A DNA stretch of 54,459 bases from a virus. The first letter of the stretch is position 1, and every line of letters begins with the position of its first letter. Shown in pieces: positions 1 to 7,235 of the stretch. Where the stretch lies: positions 1 to 54,459 of IMG/VR virus record IMGVR_UViG_3300047673_000357. The stretch is one strand, 5' to 3'. The notes under the pieces are model-generated. The model was not told the DNA's origin. It saw only the letters and a list, made by a program, of their open reading frames with translations, and did not search any database. Both the position numbers and the translations under genes were made by a program.

Positions 1-143
1 CCCGCGGGGGACGGCTTCATCCCACGGAGACCTCAGCTCATGAACACTCGCCACGCCCTCGCCGCCATATGCGCCGCCGCCGTACTCGCCCTCACCGCCT
101 GCACGTCGGCCGGGAGCAGCGACCCCACCCCGACCCCCAAGCC
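1..143. repeat. Terminal duplication, left copy
   Basis: Bases 1-143 recur at 54317-54459 (offset 54316). The match is exact through base 126; the right copy then turns into a run of C with mismatches at 127, 132, 133, 139 and 141. This is what an overlap between the two ends of a circular or circularly permuted assembly looks like, with a poor-quality last 20 bases. A genuine short direct terminal repeat is the alternative. The unit length would be about 54,316 bp. Confidence 0.85.
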
Positions 144-387
144 CGCAGCCATCGACACCACACCCGCCCCCGACCCGGCCCCCGACTCCGAGGACATGAC
201 GCAAACCATCGTCGACCTCAGCTGGGACCAGCAGACCGAAGCCGACAAAGACGCCATGTGCACGGGCATCGCCGCCTTCGGCAACGACTGGGCTGCCGAG
301 CAGATGCAGATCGGCGCCGGCGACAACACCGGAATCGACTGGGACAAGGCCGCGCAGCTCGTCGAAGCGAAGTGCGCACAGCGCTGA
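40..387 (+). CDS. Small secreted lipoprotein
   Basis: The 115-residue product has an n-region (Met-Asn-Thr-Arg-His), a hydrophobic stretch and the lipobox Leu-Thr-Ala-Cys with Cys21, so it should be lipid-anchored outside the membrane. A Pro/Thr-rich linker (residues about 28-48) precedes a small acidic domain. In temperate phages such lipoproteins can act in superinfection exclusion, but nothing here proves that role. A hairpin terminator lies directly upstream across the contig join, so the gene probably has its own promoter or is read through. Its 5' part is duplicated at 54356-54459. Confidence 0.8.
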   Translation: MNTRHALAAICAAAVLALTACTSAGSSDPTPTPKPAAIDTTPAPDPAPDSEDMTQTIVDLSWDQQTEADKDAMCTGIAAFGNDWAAEQMQIGAGDNTGIDWDKAAQLVEAKCAQR

Positions 388-422
388 CCCCGCCACCCCC
401 CGTACGCCACCCGGGAGCCACC

Positions 423-1259
423 GTGAAGACCCGCACCATCCAGCGGACCCGCCTCGTCCCCCACACCGTCAACGGCAAGACCGAGATGGTCCTCGACCGC
501 TACACCGTCGACATCCCCGTCCCGCCCCGCGACTGGGACCGCACCGTCCTCACCGCGGTCACCGCCGCCGCCGGGCTGCTCGTCTCCGTCACCGTCGTCT
601 GGTCCACCGCCTCGATCGGCGACCTCCTCGCCCGCGTCACCATCGCCCCCGCCGCCTACGCCGCGGCGGTCGCCTTCGACCTCGCATGGATCCTGTGCAT
701 GGCCGTCGAGTGGCTGTCCCGCTACGACCCCGCCCGCGCGAGCCTGCCCCGCCGGATGGGGCACGGCGCGCTCGCCATCGCGATGGTCGCCGTTGGCGCG
801 CACGGCTGGCTTGCCGGGCAGGTCGCCATCGGCGCGATCGGCGCCGTCGTCTCCGGGATCGTCAAGACCCTGTGGACCGTCGTCCTCCGCCACCACGCGA
901 AGCCCCTCGACGACAAGACGCAGCAGTGGGTCGACAAGCAGCGCGCCGAGGCCGGCGGGGAGCTCGCCATGGTCGCGATCAACCGCGAACTGACCCGCGC
1001 GCGAAGCCTGGTGGCAGCCGAGGAGCAGGCGCTCCGGACCGGTCCGGACGCCGATCCGGACGAGTCCGGACAGTCCGCGGACGATCCGGATCCGAATCCG
1101 CAGCCCGAGCTCACCGGGCCTATGACCGTGAAGGACGCGGTCCAGACCGCCAAGGATTCCGGAATCCGCGAGCCGGACGCGGTCCTTCGCTACGTCCACC
1201 AGGTTGCCGACGCCAACGCCAAGGCGGAGACCGTGGCGCGCTACCTCCGGGGGGCGTGA
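423..1259 (+). CDS. Membrane protein resembling Streptomyces spread/transfer-associated proteins
   Basis: GTG start at 423, 278 residues. There are about four hydrophobic segments between residues 45 and 160, then a charged C-terminal half with an acidic Asp/Pro/Ser linker (about 205-228) and a short helical end (MTVKDAVQTA...). The topology, and the run of ATGA-coupled genes that follows, recall the Spd-like membrane proteins next to transfer genes on Streptomyces integrative elements. That resemblance is from memory and was not searched. It is the first gene of a 423-2830 unit. Function unknown. Confidence 0.65.
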   Translation: MKTRTIQRTRLVPHTVNGKTEMVLDRYTVDIPVPPRDWDRTVLTAVTAAAGLLVSVTVVWSTASIGDLLARVTIAPAAYAAAVAFDLAWILCMAVEWLSRYDPARASLPRRMGHGALAIAMVAVGAHGWLAGQVAIGAIGAVVSGIVKTLWTVVLRHHAKPLDDKTQQWVDKQRAEAGGELAMVAINRELTRARSLVAAEEQALRTGPDADPDESGQSADDPDPNPQPELTGPMTVKDAVQTAKDSGIREPDAVLRYVHQVADANAKAETVARYLRGA

Positions 1260-1426
1260 TGGCCACCTGGTTGATCGTCTGGGCCCTCAGCGCATTCCTC
1301 GCAGCCGCCGGGCTGCACGCCATCGCACCCCGCACCTACCGCGCCGAGCACCTCAGCTCCGCCGCCCGCACCGTCGCCGTCATCGCCATTGCCGTGGCCT
1401 ACGTCGCGGCCGTCTGGAGCCACTGA
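1259..1426 (+). CDS. Small two-segment membrane protein
   Basis: ATG at 1259 overlaps the stop of the gene before it (ATGA). The 55-residue product has two hydrophobic segments (about residues 3-18 and 33-52) joined by a basic loop. Small size, coupled translation and position inside the spread-like cluster suggest a partner of the flanking membrane proteins. No family is recognised. Confidence 0.7.
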   Translation: MATWLIVWALSAFLAAAGLHAIAPRTYRAEHLSSAARTVAVIAIAVAYVAAVWSH

Positions 1427-1427
1427 A

Positions 1428-1934
1428 ATGCCGTACACGATGATCAGCCTGGGTGGTGTCGCCGTCGGCGTCGGCATCGTCCTCATGTACCTCATCCGCT
1501 GGTGGTTCAAGGAAAAGCGCCAGTGGACTGCGCTGGTGCCGTTTGTCCTGGCCCACGTCTACGGCCTGCTCGCTGCGCTTGCCACGTTCGGTGCAGCGTC
1601 CCTGCTCGGCATCGTGACGTGGGCCGTGATCTGGGCCGCCAACGGCGCGGGCTACCTCGGCCTCGTGTGGGGCGTCGGCGGCAACGACCGGGACGTGACG
1701 CGCGGAACCCCCGTAGCACTCACCGACGGCGGGTTCGTGGTCGTGTTCCTGTTCACGCTGGTGTTCATCGCCCTGATCAAGTGGGCGCCGCGCGTGCCGA
1801 ACGGGAAGTTGGTGGCGGGTGCCTTTTCCGGGATTTGCTTGGCCCTGTCTGGGGGCGTAGCGGGGGTGGCCGCGGTGCCGCTCGGCAGCGCCGTGAACAT
1901 GCTGGGATCCGGGTTCACGGGCGCGTTCGGATGA
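1428..1934 (+). CDS. Polytopic membrane protein
   Basis: ATG at 1428, one base after the stop of the upstream gene; 168 residues with about five hydrophobic segments (near 7-24, 36-58, 60-75, 100-118, 130-155). There is a basic cytoplasmic loop (RWWFKEKRQW, about 24-33). An upstream in-frame ATG at 1389 would overlap the previous gene by 38 bases and is less likely. It belongs to the spread-like cluster; a pore or membrane-assembly role is inference only. Confidence 0.7.
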   Translation: MPYTMISLGGVAVGVGIVLMYLIRWWFKEKRQWTALVPFVLAHVYGLLAALATFGAASLLGIVTWAVIWAANGAGYLGLVWGVGGNDRDVTRGTPVALTDGGFVVVFLFTLVFIALIKWAPRVPNGKLVAGAFSGICLALSGGVAGVAAVPLGSAVNMLGSGFTGAFG

Positions 1935-2830
1935 GCGACGCAGAGGAGCCGGAGGTGGAGGTCGACGCCGCCGAAGAGCCGGGGGAGTCGGCTGGAATGA
2001 GCGAGCGCACGGCGAAAATCGTGCTCCTCACCGTCGGCCTCCTGGCGATGTGGGGGATCGTCGCCGTGCTCCCGGAGACCGCGTATTTCGTGGCCGGGAT
2101 CATGGCCTGCCGAGGCTGGCAGAAGGCCCGAGGATGGATCGGCCGGCGCGGCGAGGACGAGGCCAGTGATCCTGAGCTGGAGGCCGACGAGACGGTGGCT
2201 CGTGCCGCCGAGACGTGGCGCGTGCCGACGTTCCACGAGCTGTGCGAGTCCCTCGCCCGCGTGGGTACGCCGCACGCGCACATCGCTGTCCTCGCCCACG
2301 ATTTGGGCACGACGCCCGAGCGGGTGCGTGAGGCGCTCGACGCGTGCGGCGTCCAGGTGGAAGCCGTACGTATGCAGGGCAGGGGCTCATCCACGGGCGT
2401 GAAGGGCGATGCTCTCCCCACTCCCCGATCATCCCTGGGGGGTGTTGTTGGTGCAGGTCAGCCCGGCAACAACGACAACAACAACAGCTCAGCGACAGCC
2501 CCGGAGAAGGGGTTGCGTGTAGAGCCCATCGGCCAGGCCGGTTCCCTCATCCGAAACCCCGCCGATGCCGTGCGCCACCACCAGATCAGGAAGCAAGGGG
2601 GCGCGATGAGACAGCAGACCACCGAAGCGACCTTGGTCATCGGCGACTCCAACTCCTACTGCGCGCGCTGCAAGGTGCCAGCGTTCTGGGAGGACACCCA
2701 CCACAGTCGTGCGGCCGGAGGAAGTCAGAGCCAGCCCTGTGGCGCCCGCTTCACCGCGATGCGCCACGCCGACGGCCGCGGCAAGGAGCACATCCTCCGC
2801 ACAATGCGCCCGGACCTGCCCATCGCCTGA
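1931..2830 (+). CDS. Membrane-anchored protein with helix-turn-helix-like middle and Cys motif
   Basis: ATGA overlap with the previous gene fixes the start at 1931; 299 residues. An acidic N terminus (1-22) is followed by two hydrophobic stretches (about 27-57), a linker, then a winged-helix-like stretch around FHELCESLARVGTPHA...TTPERVREAL (about 100-137). A low-complexity Asn/Gly segment (GAGQPGNNDNNNSS) comes next, and a C-terminal CARC...C motif that could bind metal. I recall similar proteins beside transfer genes on Streptomyces integrative elements. It ends the unit; a strong terminator follows 14 bases later. Confidence 0.65.
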   Translation: MSDAEEPEVEVDAAEEPGESAGMSERTAKIVLLTVGLLAMWGIVAVLPETAYFVAGIMACRGWQKARGWIGRRGEDEASDPELEADETVARAAETWRVPTFHELCESLARVGTPHAHIAVLAHDLGTTPERVREALDACGVQVEAVRMQGRGSSTGVKGDALPTPRSSLGGVVGAGQPGNNDNNNSSATAPEKGLRVEPIGQAGSLIRNPADAVRHHQIRKQGGAMRQQTTEATLVIGDSNSYCARCKVPAFWEDTHHSRAAGGSQSQPCGARFTAMRHADGRGKEHILRTMRPDLPIA

Positions 2831-2843
2831 CCCTCAAGCCCCC

Positions 2844-2875
2844 GGCCCCGCCGTGAACCCTCCCGCGGCGGGGCC
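2844..2875 (+). terminator. Hairpin terminator after the spread-like cluster
   Basis: A perfect 10-bp stem (GGCCCCGCCG at 2844-2853, CGGCGGGGCC at 2866-2875) with a 12-nt loop sits 14 bases after the stop of the 1931-2830 gene. There is no long U tract, as is usual in GC-rich actinomycetes. Confidence 0.75.
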
Positions 2876-2896
2876 TTCGTGCGTCATCCTGAGCCC

Positions 2897-3076
2897 ATGC
2901 CCGCTGCCCTCCGCTTCACCGGCGAAGACAAAGACCTGACCCTCGACGAGCTCGCCAAGTTCGTGGACGCAGCCCGGAAGGCCGGCGTCCCCGGGGACAA
3001 CGTGATCCGTGCGGAGCTGTCGACGAGCGGCAAGATCAAGGAAGTTGAGATTGCGTTTGCTGAGGACGAGGACTGA
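2897..3076 (+). CDS. Small acidic hypothetical protein
   Basis: 59 residues from ATG 2897; an alternative GTG at 2879 lies only 3 bases after the terminator arm and is disfavoured. The product reads as an alpha/beta mini-domain (LTLDELAKFVDAARKAGVPG, then a beta-like KIKEVEIAF) with an acidic tail. It is bracketed by two near-identical GGCCCCGCCG hairpins, so it is probably a single-gene transcript. No Shine-Dalgarno is evident. Function unknown. Confidence 0.65.
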   Translation: MPAALRFTGEDKDLTLDELAKFVDAARKAGVPGDNVIRAELSTSGKIKEVEIAFAEDED

Positions 3077-3101
3077 CCGCGCCCTGCCTCCCCGGCAGCC
3101 A

Positions 3102-3131
3102 GGCCCCGCCGCACCCCCCCGCGGCGGGGCC
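3102..3131. terminator. Bidirectional hairpin terminator
   Basis: A perfect 11-bp stem (GGCCCCGCCGC at 3102-3112, GCGGCGGGGCC at 3121-3131) with an 8-nt loop lies between converging genes (2897-3076 plus, 3141-3374 minus), so it can stop transcription from both sides. Its stem matches that of the hairpin at 2844-2875. Confidence 0.75.
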
Positions 3132-3140
3132 TTCGCGTGA

Positions 3141-3374
3141 TCATCTGTAGTACTGGTCCGTGTACTCCGGGCCGCCCGGCTCGTCCTCGCACCCCTGGTC
3201 GTGATCCGGTGTGCCGCCGTGGCTGATGACGAACGAATACCCCTGGGGCAGGGTGCAGCCCTTGTCTGCCCACGAATTGGCCATCATCGTCCAGACGATG
3301 AGGAGGACGACGGCGGCGATGGTTTTCTGCATGCGGGTGGGGCGCCAGCTGCGGGCGGCTGTGGTGTCTGACAT
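3141..3374 (-). CDS. Small single-pass membrane protein
   Basis: 77 residues: a basic N terminus (SWRPTRMQK), one hydrophobic helix (about 17-33), then an exported-looking Cys-containing tail rich in Gly, Asp and Tyr. Two Cys residues (near 40 and 62) could form a disulphide outside the cell. It is the last minus-strand gene before the bidirectional terminator and is separated from the upstream minus pair by its own hairpin. Function unknown. Confidence 0.6.
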   Translation of the reverse strand: MSDTTAARSWRPTRMQKTIAAVVLLIVWTMMANSWADKGCTLPQGYSFVISHGGTPDHDQGCEDEPGGPEYTDQYYR

Positions 3375-3437
3375 GCGCGTGATTGTGGCGTGGCGTGTGC
3401 GGGGCGTGAAGGCGTGTGACGGAGTCGTGACGTGATG

Positions 3438-3470
3438 AGGCCCCGCTCCGGGAGTGTCCGGGCGGGGCCT
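3438..3470 (-). terminator. Hairpin terminator below the endonuclease VII-like gene
   Basis: A 9-bp perfect stem (AGGCCCCGC at 3438-3446, GCGGGGCCT at 3462-3470) lies 16 bases past the end of the minus-strand gene ending at 3486. Confidence 0.65.
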
Positions 3471-3485
3471 CCGTCATGCGGTGGG

Positions 3486-3842
3486 TCAGCGGGCTGAGTG
3501 CCAGGGGTCCGCGAGATAGCGCGTCTTGGCCTCCGCGTGAGCGCCGTTCGCCGGGTAGGCGATCCGGGTATTGCACGGCGAGCACAGTAGCCCGCGCACG
3601 CCACCGGAGTTGGGGGCGAAGCCGTACTCGTAGTCGTGGTCGATGACCAGGTAGCCGTGGCTGGTCTCGGCACCGGGGACGCGACAGATCTCGCAGCATC
3701 CGTCAGACCGCAGCAACAGGGCGGCGTACTCGGTGCAGCTCATGCCGTACTTCCGGTGGCGGTGGGGACAGACGCGGTGTGCGTCGTCACCCACGCACAG
3801 GACTTCTGGTCTGGTGTTCCGGGCCCACGCCCGGGTGGTCAT
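3486..3842 (-). CDS. Endonuclease VII-like HNH nuclease
   Basis: 118 residues from ATG at 3842, which overlaps the stop of the minus gene upstream (ATGA). It shows the recombination endonuclease VII pattern: CCEIC, then a VIDHDYEYG-like core and RGLLCSPCNT, giving two CxxC pairs for zinc around a His/Asp active-site strand. Phage T4 endonuclease VII resolves branched DNA before packaging. This copy sits just before the terminase genes but on the opposite strand, so a packaging-linked role is plausible and unproven. A longer in-frame start exists at 3986 but would overlap the neighbour by 150 bases. Confidence 0.8.
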   Translation of the reverse strand: MTTRAWARNTRPEVLCVGDDAHRVCPHRHRKYGMSCTEYAALLLRSDGCCEICRVPGAETSHGYLVIDHDYEYGFAPNSGGVRGLLCSPCNTRIAYPANGAHAEAKTRYLADPWHSAR

Positions 3843-4063
3843 GAGGGCTTGACCTTCCCGTCGCGGATGCGGGCGACGTACTCGCGGGTGAGGCCAGTGG
3901 CTTTGACGACGGCGGTCAGACGGCCCCGAACTTGCTGTCCGCCGTGCTTCTCGGGGAAGACCTCGGGGATCGCCTCGAAGATCCATGCCTTGTCGTCGGC
4001 CATGCGCTGGGTGCGCTTGGCCATCTCGGCGATCTTCTCTTCGTCGGTCATGGGTGTGTCCAT
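3839..4063 (-). CDS. Small helix-turn-helix-like protein coupled to the nuclease gene
   Basis: 74 residues. The C-terminal half (RGRLTAVVKATGLTREYVAR) reads as a helix-turn-helix; the N-terminal half is charged and helical. It starts beside the divergent control region 4064-4170 and overlaps the nuclease start by 4 bases, so the two are cotranscribed and probably translationally coupled. It may bind DNA and regulate the pair, or serve as a DNA-targeting partner of the nuclease. Confidence 0.6.
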   Translation of the reverse strand: MDTPMTDEEKIAEMAKRTQRMADDKAWIFEAIPEVFPEKHGGQQVRGRLTAVVKATGLTREYVARIRDGKVKPS

Positions 4064-4170
4064 GCCCTCAGTATGCCATCCCTGTAGGCGAACTCAATGT
4101 GCCAACTGACTTGACATGAGAACTGAGTAGGCATACCTTGTAGTCATCACCACGAACGAGGGGGCCACCG
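4064..4170. promoter_or_regulatory. Divergent promoter region with inverted GTATGCC repeats
   Basis: On the plus strand TTGACA (4111-4116), a 17-nt spacer and TACCTT (4134-4139) make a good sigma-70-like promoter for the WYL-like gene. On the minus strand TTGAGT, about 18 nt and TACTGA face the nuclease pair. The motif TATGCC near 4075 and its complement GGCATA (4131-4136) form a widely spaced inverted repeat overlapping both -10 regions, and ACTGA occurs twice between them. This looks like a shared operator. Confidence 0.6.
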
Positions 4171-4590
4171 ATGAGGCACACCAAGAACGAGACCAGCACC
4201 ACCACCCTCACCCGCCTCATCAAAGCCCTCGACAAGCAGCACCCCGTCACCATCACGTACCTGAAGGAAGAGAAGGACGACGCCGGCAAGAAGACCGGCC
4301 GCCTCGTCGAGACCGTCCGCACCGTCGAGATCTACGACTTCTACGTCAGCGCCGCCGGCGACATCCTCGCCAAGGCCATGGACCGCGAGACCGGCGAGCA
4401 CCGCGACTTCCGCATCGACCGCCTCATCTCCTACACCATCCACCGCACCGCCTACCTCGTGGCCCGCCCGGCCCCCGCCGAGACGAAGAGCCGCCCCGCC
4501 CACGGCCTCGCCACCGTGACCGTGCTCTACCCGGTCGACGTCCCGATCGCCCGCCGCGTCCAGCTCCTCGCCGACGCACTCGCCGCCTGA
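4171..4590 (+). CDS. WYL-domain-like protein
   Basis: 139 residues. The region VTITYLKEEKD ... VEIYDFYVSAAGDILAK ... HRDFRIDRLISYTI has the beta-strand pattern and the closing RxDRI-type strand of WYL domains, which sense nucleic acids or nucleotides in bacterial regulators and in some CRISPR and phage-defence proteins. There is no DNA-binding domain here, so it is WYL-only. A GAGGGGG Shine-Dalgarno lies upstream. It may sense ligand and act through a partner such as the helix-turn-helix protein transcribed divergently. Confidence 0.55.
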   Translation: MRHTKNETSTTTLTRLIKALDKQHPVTITYLKEEKDDAGKKTGRLVETVRTVEIYDFYVSAAGDILAKAMDRETGEHRDFRIDRLISYTIHRTAYLVARPAPAETKSRPAHGLATVTVLYPVDVPIARRVQLLADALAA

Positions 4591-4606
4591 ACCGAAGGAG
4601 CCCACC

Positions 4607-4825
4607 ATGCGCGACCTCAACCTCAACGAAACCAAGCAGTACGACACCGACCTCTCCACCGACGGCGGACTCACCTGGGTAGCAGGCCCCTCTGGCAACT
4701 GCTCTGGCGCCGTCGAGGCGAGGGTTGCCTCCGCCGACCGGGATGGGCGCTTCGTGAGCGTCGACGGCGAGGTCGTCATCACCAGCGACGGATACTCCCT
4801 GCTGCGCTGGACCCCGCGCTCGTAA
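4607..4825 (+). CDS. Hypothetical 72-residue protein
   Basis: The start is set by GAAGGAG 8 bases before ATG 4607. The product is polar and rich in Asp, Ser and Gly with beta-strand-like stretches (GLTWVAG, VVITSDGYSLLRW). It follows the WYL-like gene by 16 bases and precedes a very strong terminator, so the two form one short transcript. No family recognised. Confidence 0.65.
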   Translation: MRDLNLNETKQYDTDLSTDGGLTWVAGPSGNCSGAVEARVASADRDGRFVSVDGEVVITSDGYSLLRWTPRS

Positions 4826-4860
4826 CCTGCCCGCCCACCCGCCAGACCCCGCCGCACAGC

Positions 4861-4909
4861 AGAGGGCCCGATCCCCGGTCTCGCCACCGCCCCGGGAATC
4901 GGGCCCTCT
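4861..4909. terminator. Strong terminator separating early-left genes from packaging genes
   Basis: A 12-bp perfect stem (AGAGGGCCCGAT at 4861-4872, ATCGGGCCCTCT at 4898-4909) encloses an inner CCGG/CCGG pairing. The right arm is followed by CTCGCG, not a U tract. Position and strength suggest insulation of the late operon. Confidence 0.8.
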
Positions 4910-4940
4910 CGCGTGCACCACCGTCCACCAGTTGCACACC

Positions 4941-4975
4941 CTCGTTACCATCAGACCATGGATACCGGTAACGAG
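4941..4975. promoter_or_regulatory. Dyad centred on the small-terminase start codon
   Basis: CTCGTTACC (4941-4949) and GGTAACGAG (4967-4975) are a perfect 9-bp inverted repeat with a 17-nt spacer whose centre is base 4958, the A of the terS ATG. TACCAT (4946-4951) within it could be a -10 box giving a leaderless start at 4958. No Shine-Dalgarno is present. It could be an operator, an RNA hairpin that hides the start, or a terminase recognition site. Confidence 0.55.
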
Positions 4976-5536
4976 CCACCCGTACCGGCCGAGCCCGAGC
5001 CCCAGCAGCCCGCCGGCCACACCACCGGCAACGGTCAAGCCAGGGCCCGCGACGGGATGAACCGCTTCACCCGCACCGCCGAGAACGCGAAACGCGACGC
5101 CCAAGCCGCCCAACTCCGCGCCGAGGGCTGGACCCTTACCGCGATCGCCGAGGAGCTCGGGTACTACGACAAGAGCACCGCGCGCAAGGCCATCCGCGGA
5201 GTCCTCCGCGAGATCGTCCGCGAGCCAGCCGAAAAGCTGATCGCCCACGAAGCTGAACGCCTCGACACCCTGTACGAGGAAGCCCTCGAAGTCCTCCTCC
5301 GCGACCACCTCACCGTCTCCCACGGCAAGGTCATCAAGGACGACGACGGGAACCCCCTCCTCGACGACGGAGTGAAACTCGCCGCGATCGACCGCCTCGT
5401 CAAGGTCCGCGAGTCGTACCGCAAACTCCTCGGCCTCGACGCGCCCTCCCGCGTAAGCGTCGACGCGCAGCAGCTCGGCGACGAGATCAGCGCCCTCCTC
5501 GACCGCGGCACCGCCAGTGACGACGCCAGCAGCTGA
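4958..5536 (+). CDS. terS: Terminase small subunit
   Basis: 192 residues. A disordered Pro/Gly N terminus (1-35) leads into a helix-turn-helix (LRAEGWTLTAIAEELGYYD, about 52-70), a helical oligomerisation region (about 80-125) and a C-terminal tail. This is the plan of small terminases that recognise the packaging site and load the large subunit. It overlaps the large-subunit gene by 20 bases. The start is chosen by position beside a possible -10 box, since no Shine-Dalgarno precedes it. Assignment rests on the helix-turn-helix and on adjacency to terL. Confidence 0.8.
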   Translation: MDTGNEPPVPAEPEPQQPAGHTTGNGQARARDGMNRFTRTAENAKRDAQAAQLRAEGWTLTAIAEELGYYDKSTARKAIRGVLREIVREPAEKLIAHEAERLDTLYEEALEVLLRDHLTVSHGKVIKDDDGNPLLDDGVKLAAIDRLVKVRESYRKLLGLDAPSRVSVDAQQLGDEISALLDRGTASDDASS

Positions 5537-7022
5537 CATCGAGCGGATCCGCTCCCAAGTCGGCCAGCTCGTGCGCGCAGGCGACACCCGCCAGTTGAAG
5601 ATGCTCCGCGACCAGCTGCAGACCCTCGTCGACCGCAACGCCCTCGCCGGCCGGACCGCGAAGTACGGGGCGCACCCGGTCCGCTGGGTGGAGGAACGCC
5701 TTAATCAGACGGTGTGGTCGAAACAGCGGGAGATCCTCAACGCGGTCCGCGACCACCGTCGTGTCGCCGTCCGCTCCGGTCACGGTGTGGGGAAGTCGTG
5801 GACGGCCGCACTTATCGCGTGCTGGTGGCTCGACACGCATCCGCCCGGTGAGGCCTTCGTGGTGTCCACCGCGCCGACGTTCTCGCAGGTGCGGGCGATC
5901 CTGTGGCGGTACATCCGCAAGCACCACCGCGCCGGACAGCTCGCGGGCCGGGTCAACCAGACCGAGTGGCTCATCGACGACGAACTCGTCGGCTACGGCC
6001 GGAAACCGGCAGACACCGACACGGACGGCTTCCAGGGCATCCACGCCCGCTATGTCTTGGTCGTGTTGGACGAGGCGTGCGGCATCCCGGAGCAGCTGTG
6101 GACCGCGGCCGACGCGCTCGCGACCGGCCCGGACTGTCGGATCGTCGCGATCGGCAACCCGGACAACCCCGCCTCCCACTTCAGGCGGGTGTGCACGCCC
6201 GGGTCGGGCTGGCATCAGATGGCGATCAGCGCCTTCGACTCCCCGAACCTGACCGGCGAGGACGTGCCGCACGAGATGTCCGCGGCGCTGGTGGGCCGGG
6301 AGTGGGTGGAAGAGAAGGCGAGGGAGTGGGGCGAGGAGAACCCCGTCTACCGCTCCAAAGTCTTGGGCGAGTTCTCCGAGGACGGCCCCAACCAGGTCGT
6401 CCGCGGCTCCGACATCGCCCGCTGCCGCCTCCCGTGGGACACCCGCCCGCCCGCCGACAAGTTCCTGCCCGTCGAACTCGGCGTCGACGTCGGCGGCGGC
6501 GGAGACGAGACAGTCATCCGGGAGCGCCGCGGGTTCCAGGCCGGCAGAGAGTGGCGCGCACACACGGACCGGCCCGAGCAGATCGCCCCGCTCGTGTTGC
6601 AGGCGATCCGCGAGTCCGAGGCGACCGCGGTGAAGGTCGACAGCATCGGCATCGGGTTCGGTGTGATCGGCGAGCTGCGGAACGCGGCGAACCGGGGCGA
6701 GCACAATGCGCGGGTCGTCGGCGTGAACGTGGCCGAGTCCGCGTCACAGAAGGACAAGTTCATCAACCTTCGAGCCGAACTCTGGTGGGAGCTCGGCCGG
6801 GGCCTGTCAGAGTCGGGCGGCTGGCATCTGGCCGCGATGGACAACGCGGATACGACAGTGGCGCAGTTGCTGGAGCCGCGGTGGGACGTGGATCCGAAGG
6901 GGCGGATCCGGGTGGAGCCGAAGGACGAGATCAGGAAGCGGCTCGGCCGGTCGCCGGATAACGCGGATGCGTTGCTCCTGGCGTTCTATGCCGCGGGCCG
7001 AACACGAGTGAGGTGGCTGTGA
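5517..7022 (+). CDS. terL: Terminase large subunit (packaging ATPase-nuclease)
   Basis: 501 residues from GTG 5517. Walker A RSGHGVGKS (86-94) and Walker B VLVVLDE (180-186) define the ATPase that drives DNA into the prohead. The C-terminal half has the RNase H-fold nuclease signature with GVDVGGGGDET, VDSIGIGFGVIGEL and a late DNADALLLAFY carrying acidic metal ligands. The length fits the family. It is the best anchor for phage classification in this window. Confidence 0.93.
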   Translation: MTTPAADIERIRSQVGQLVRAGDTRQLKMLRDQLQTLVDRNALAGRTAKYGAHPVRWVEERLNQTVWSKQREILNAVRDHRRVAVRSGHGVGKSWTAALIACWWLDTHPPGEAFVVSTAPTFSQVRAILWRYIRKHHRAGQLAGRVNQTEWLIDDELVGYGRKPADTDTDGFQGIHARYVLVVLDEACGIPEQLWTAADALATGPDCRIVAIGNPDNPASHFRRVCTPGSGWHQMAISAFDSPNLTGEDVPHEMSAALVGREWVEEKAREWGEENPVYRSKVLGEFSEDGPNQVVRGSDIARCRLPWDTRPPADKFLPVELGVDVGGGGDETVIRERRGFQAGREWRAHTDRPEQIAPLVLQAIRESEATAVKVDSIGIGFGVIGELRNAANRGEHNARVVGVNVAESASQKDKFINLRAELWWELGRGLSESGGWHLAAMDNADTTVAQLLEPRWDVDPKGRIRVEPKDEIRKRLGRSPDNADALLLAFYAAGRTRVRWL

Positions 7023-7225
7023 TGTGCAGCAATGTGCCGATGGTGCGCGCGGGTGACGTGCTGCTCGTCTGCTTCGAGGAGCAGGCGAGCGATGCGGACG
7101 CGCAGCGTTTCACGGAGCAGGTGCAGGAGGCGTTGCCTGGGGTGAAGGTCGCGCTCATGGAGGGCGTGACGGGGCTGGCTGTGTTCCGGCCTGAGACCTC
7201 CGACGATCAGCCCGTAGAGAACTGA
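7022..7225 (+). CDS. Small hypothetical protein between terminase and portal
   Basis: 67 residues from ATG 7022, which overlaps the terL stop by one base (TGATG); GAGG lies 8-10 bases upstream. Earlier GTG codons at 7013 and 7019 are possible. The pattern GDVLLVCFEEQASDADAQRF followed by VKVALMEGVTGLAVF resembles a small alpha/beta domain. Function unknown. Confidence 0.7.
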   Translation: MCSNVPMVRAGDVLLVCFEEQASDADAQRFTEQVQEALPGVKVALMEGVTGLAVFRPETSDDQPVEN

Positions 7226-7235
7226 GGTGGCCGCA

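Noticed and set aside
4932-4937. TTGCAC as a -35 box for the small terminase
   Set aside because: Spacing to the possible -10 (TACCAT at 4946) is only 8 bases, too short.
4424-5638. Minus-strand frame across the WYL, terminator and terminase region
   Set aside because: It runs through a strong bidirectional terminator and over the terminase start; shadow.
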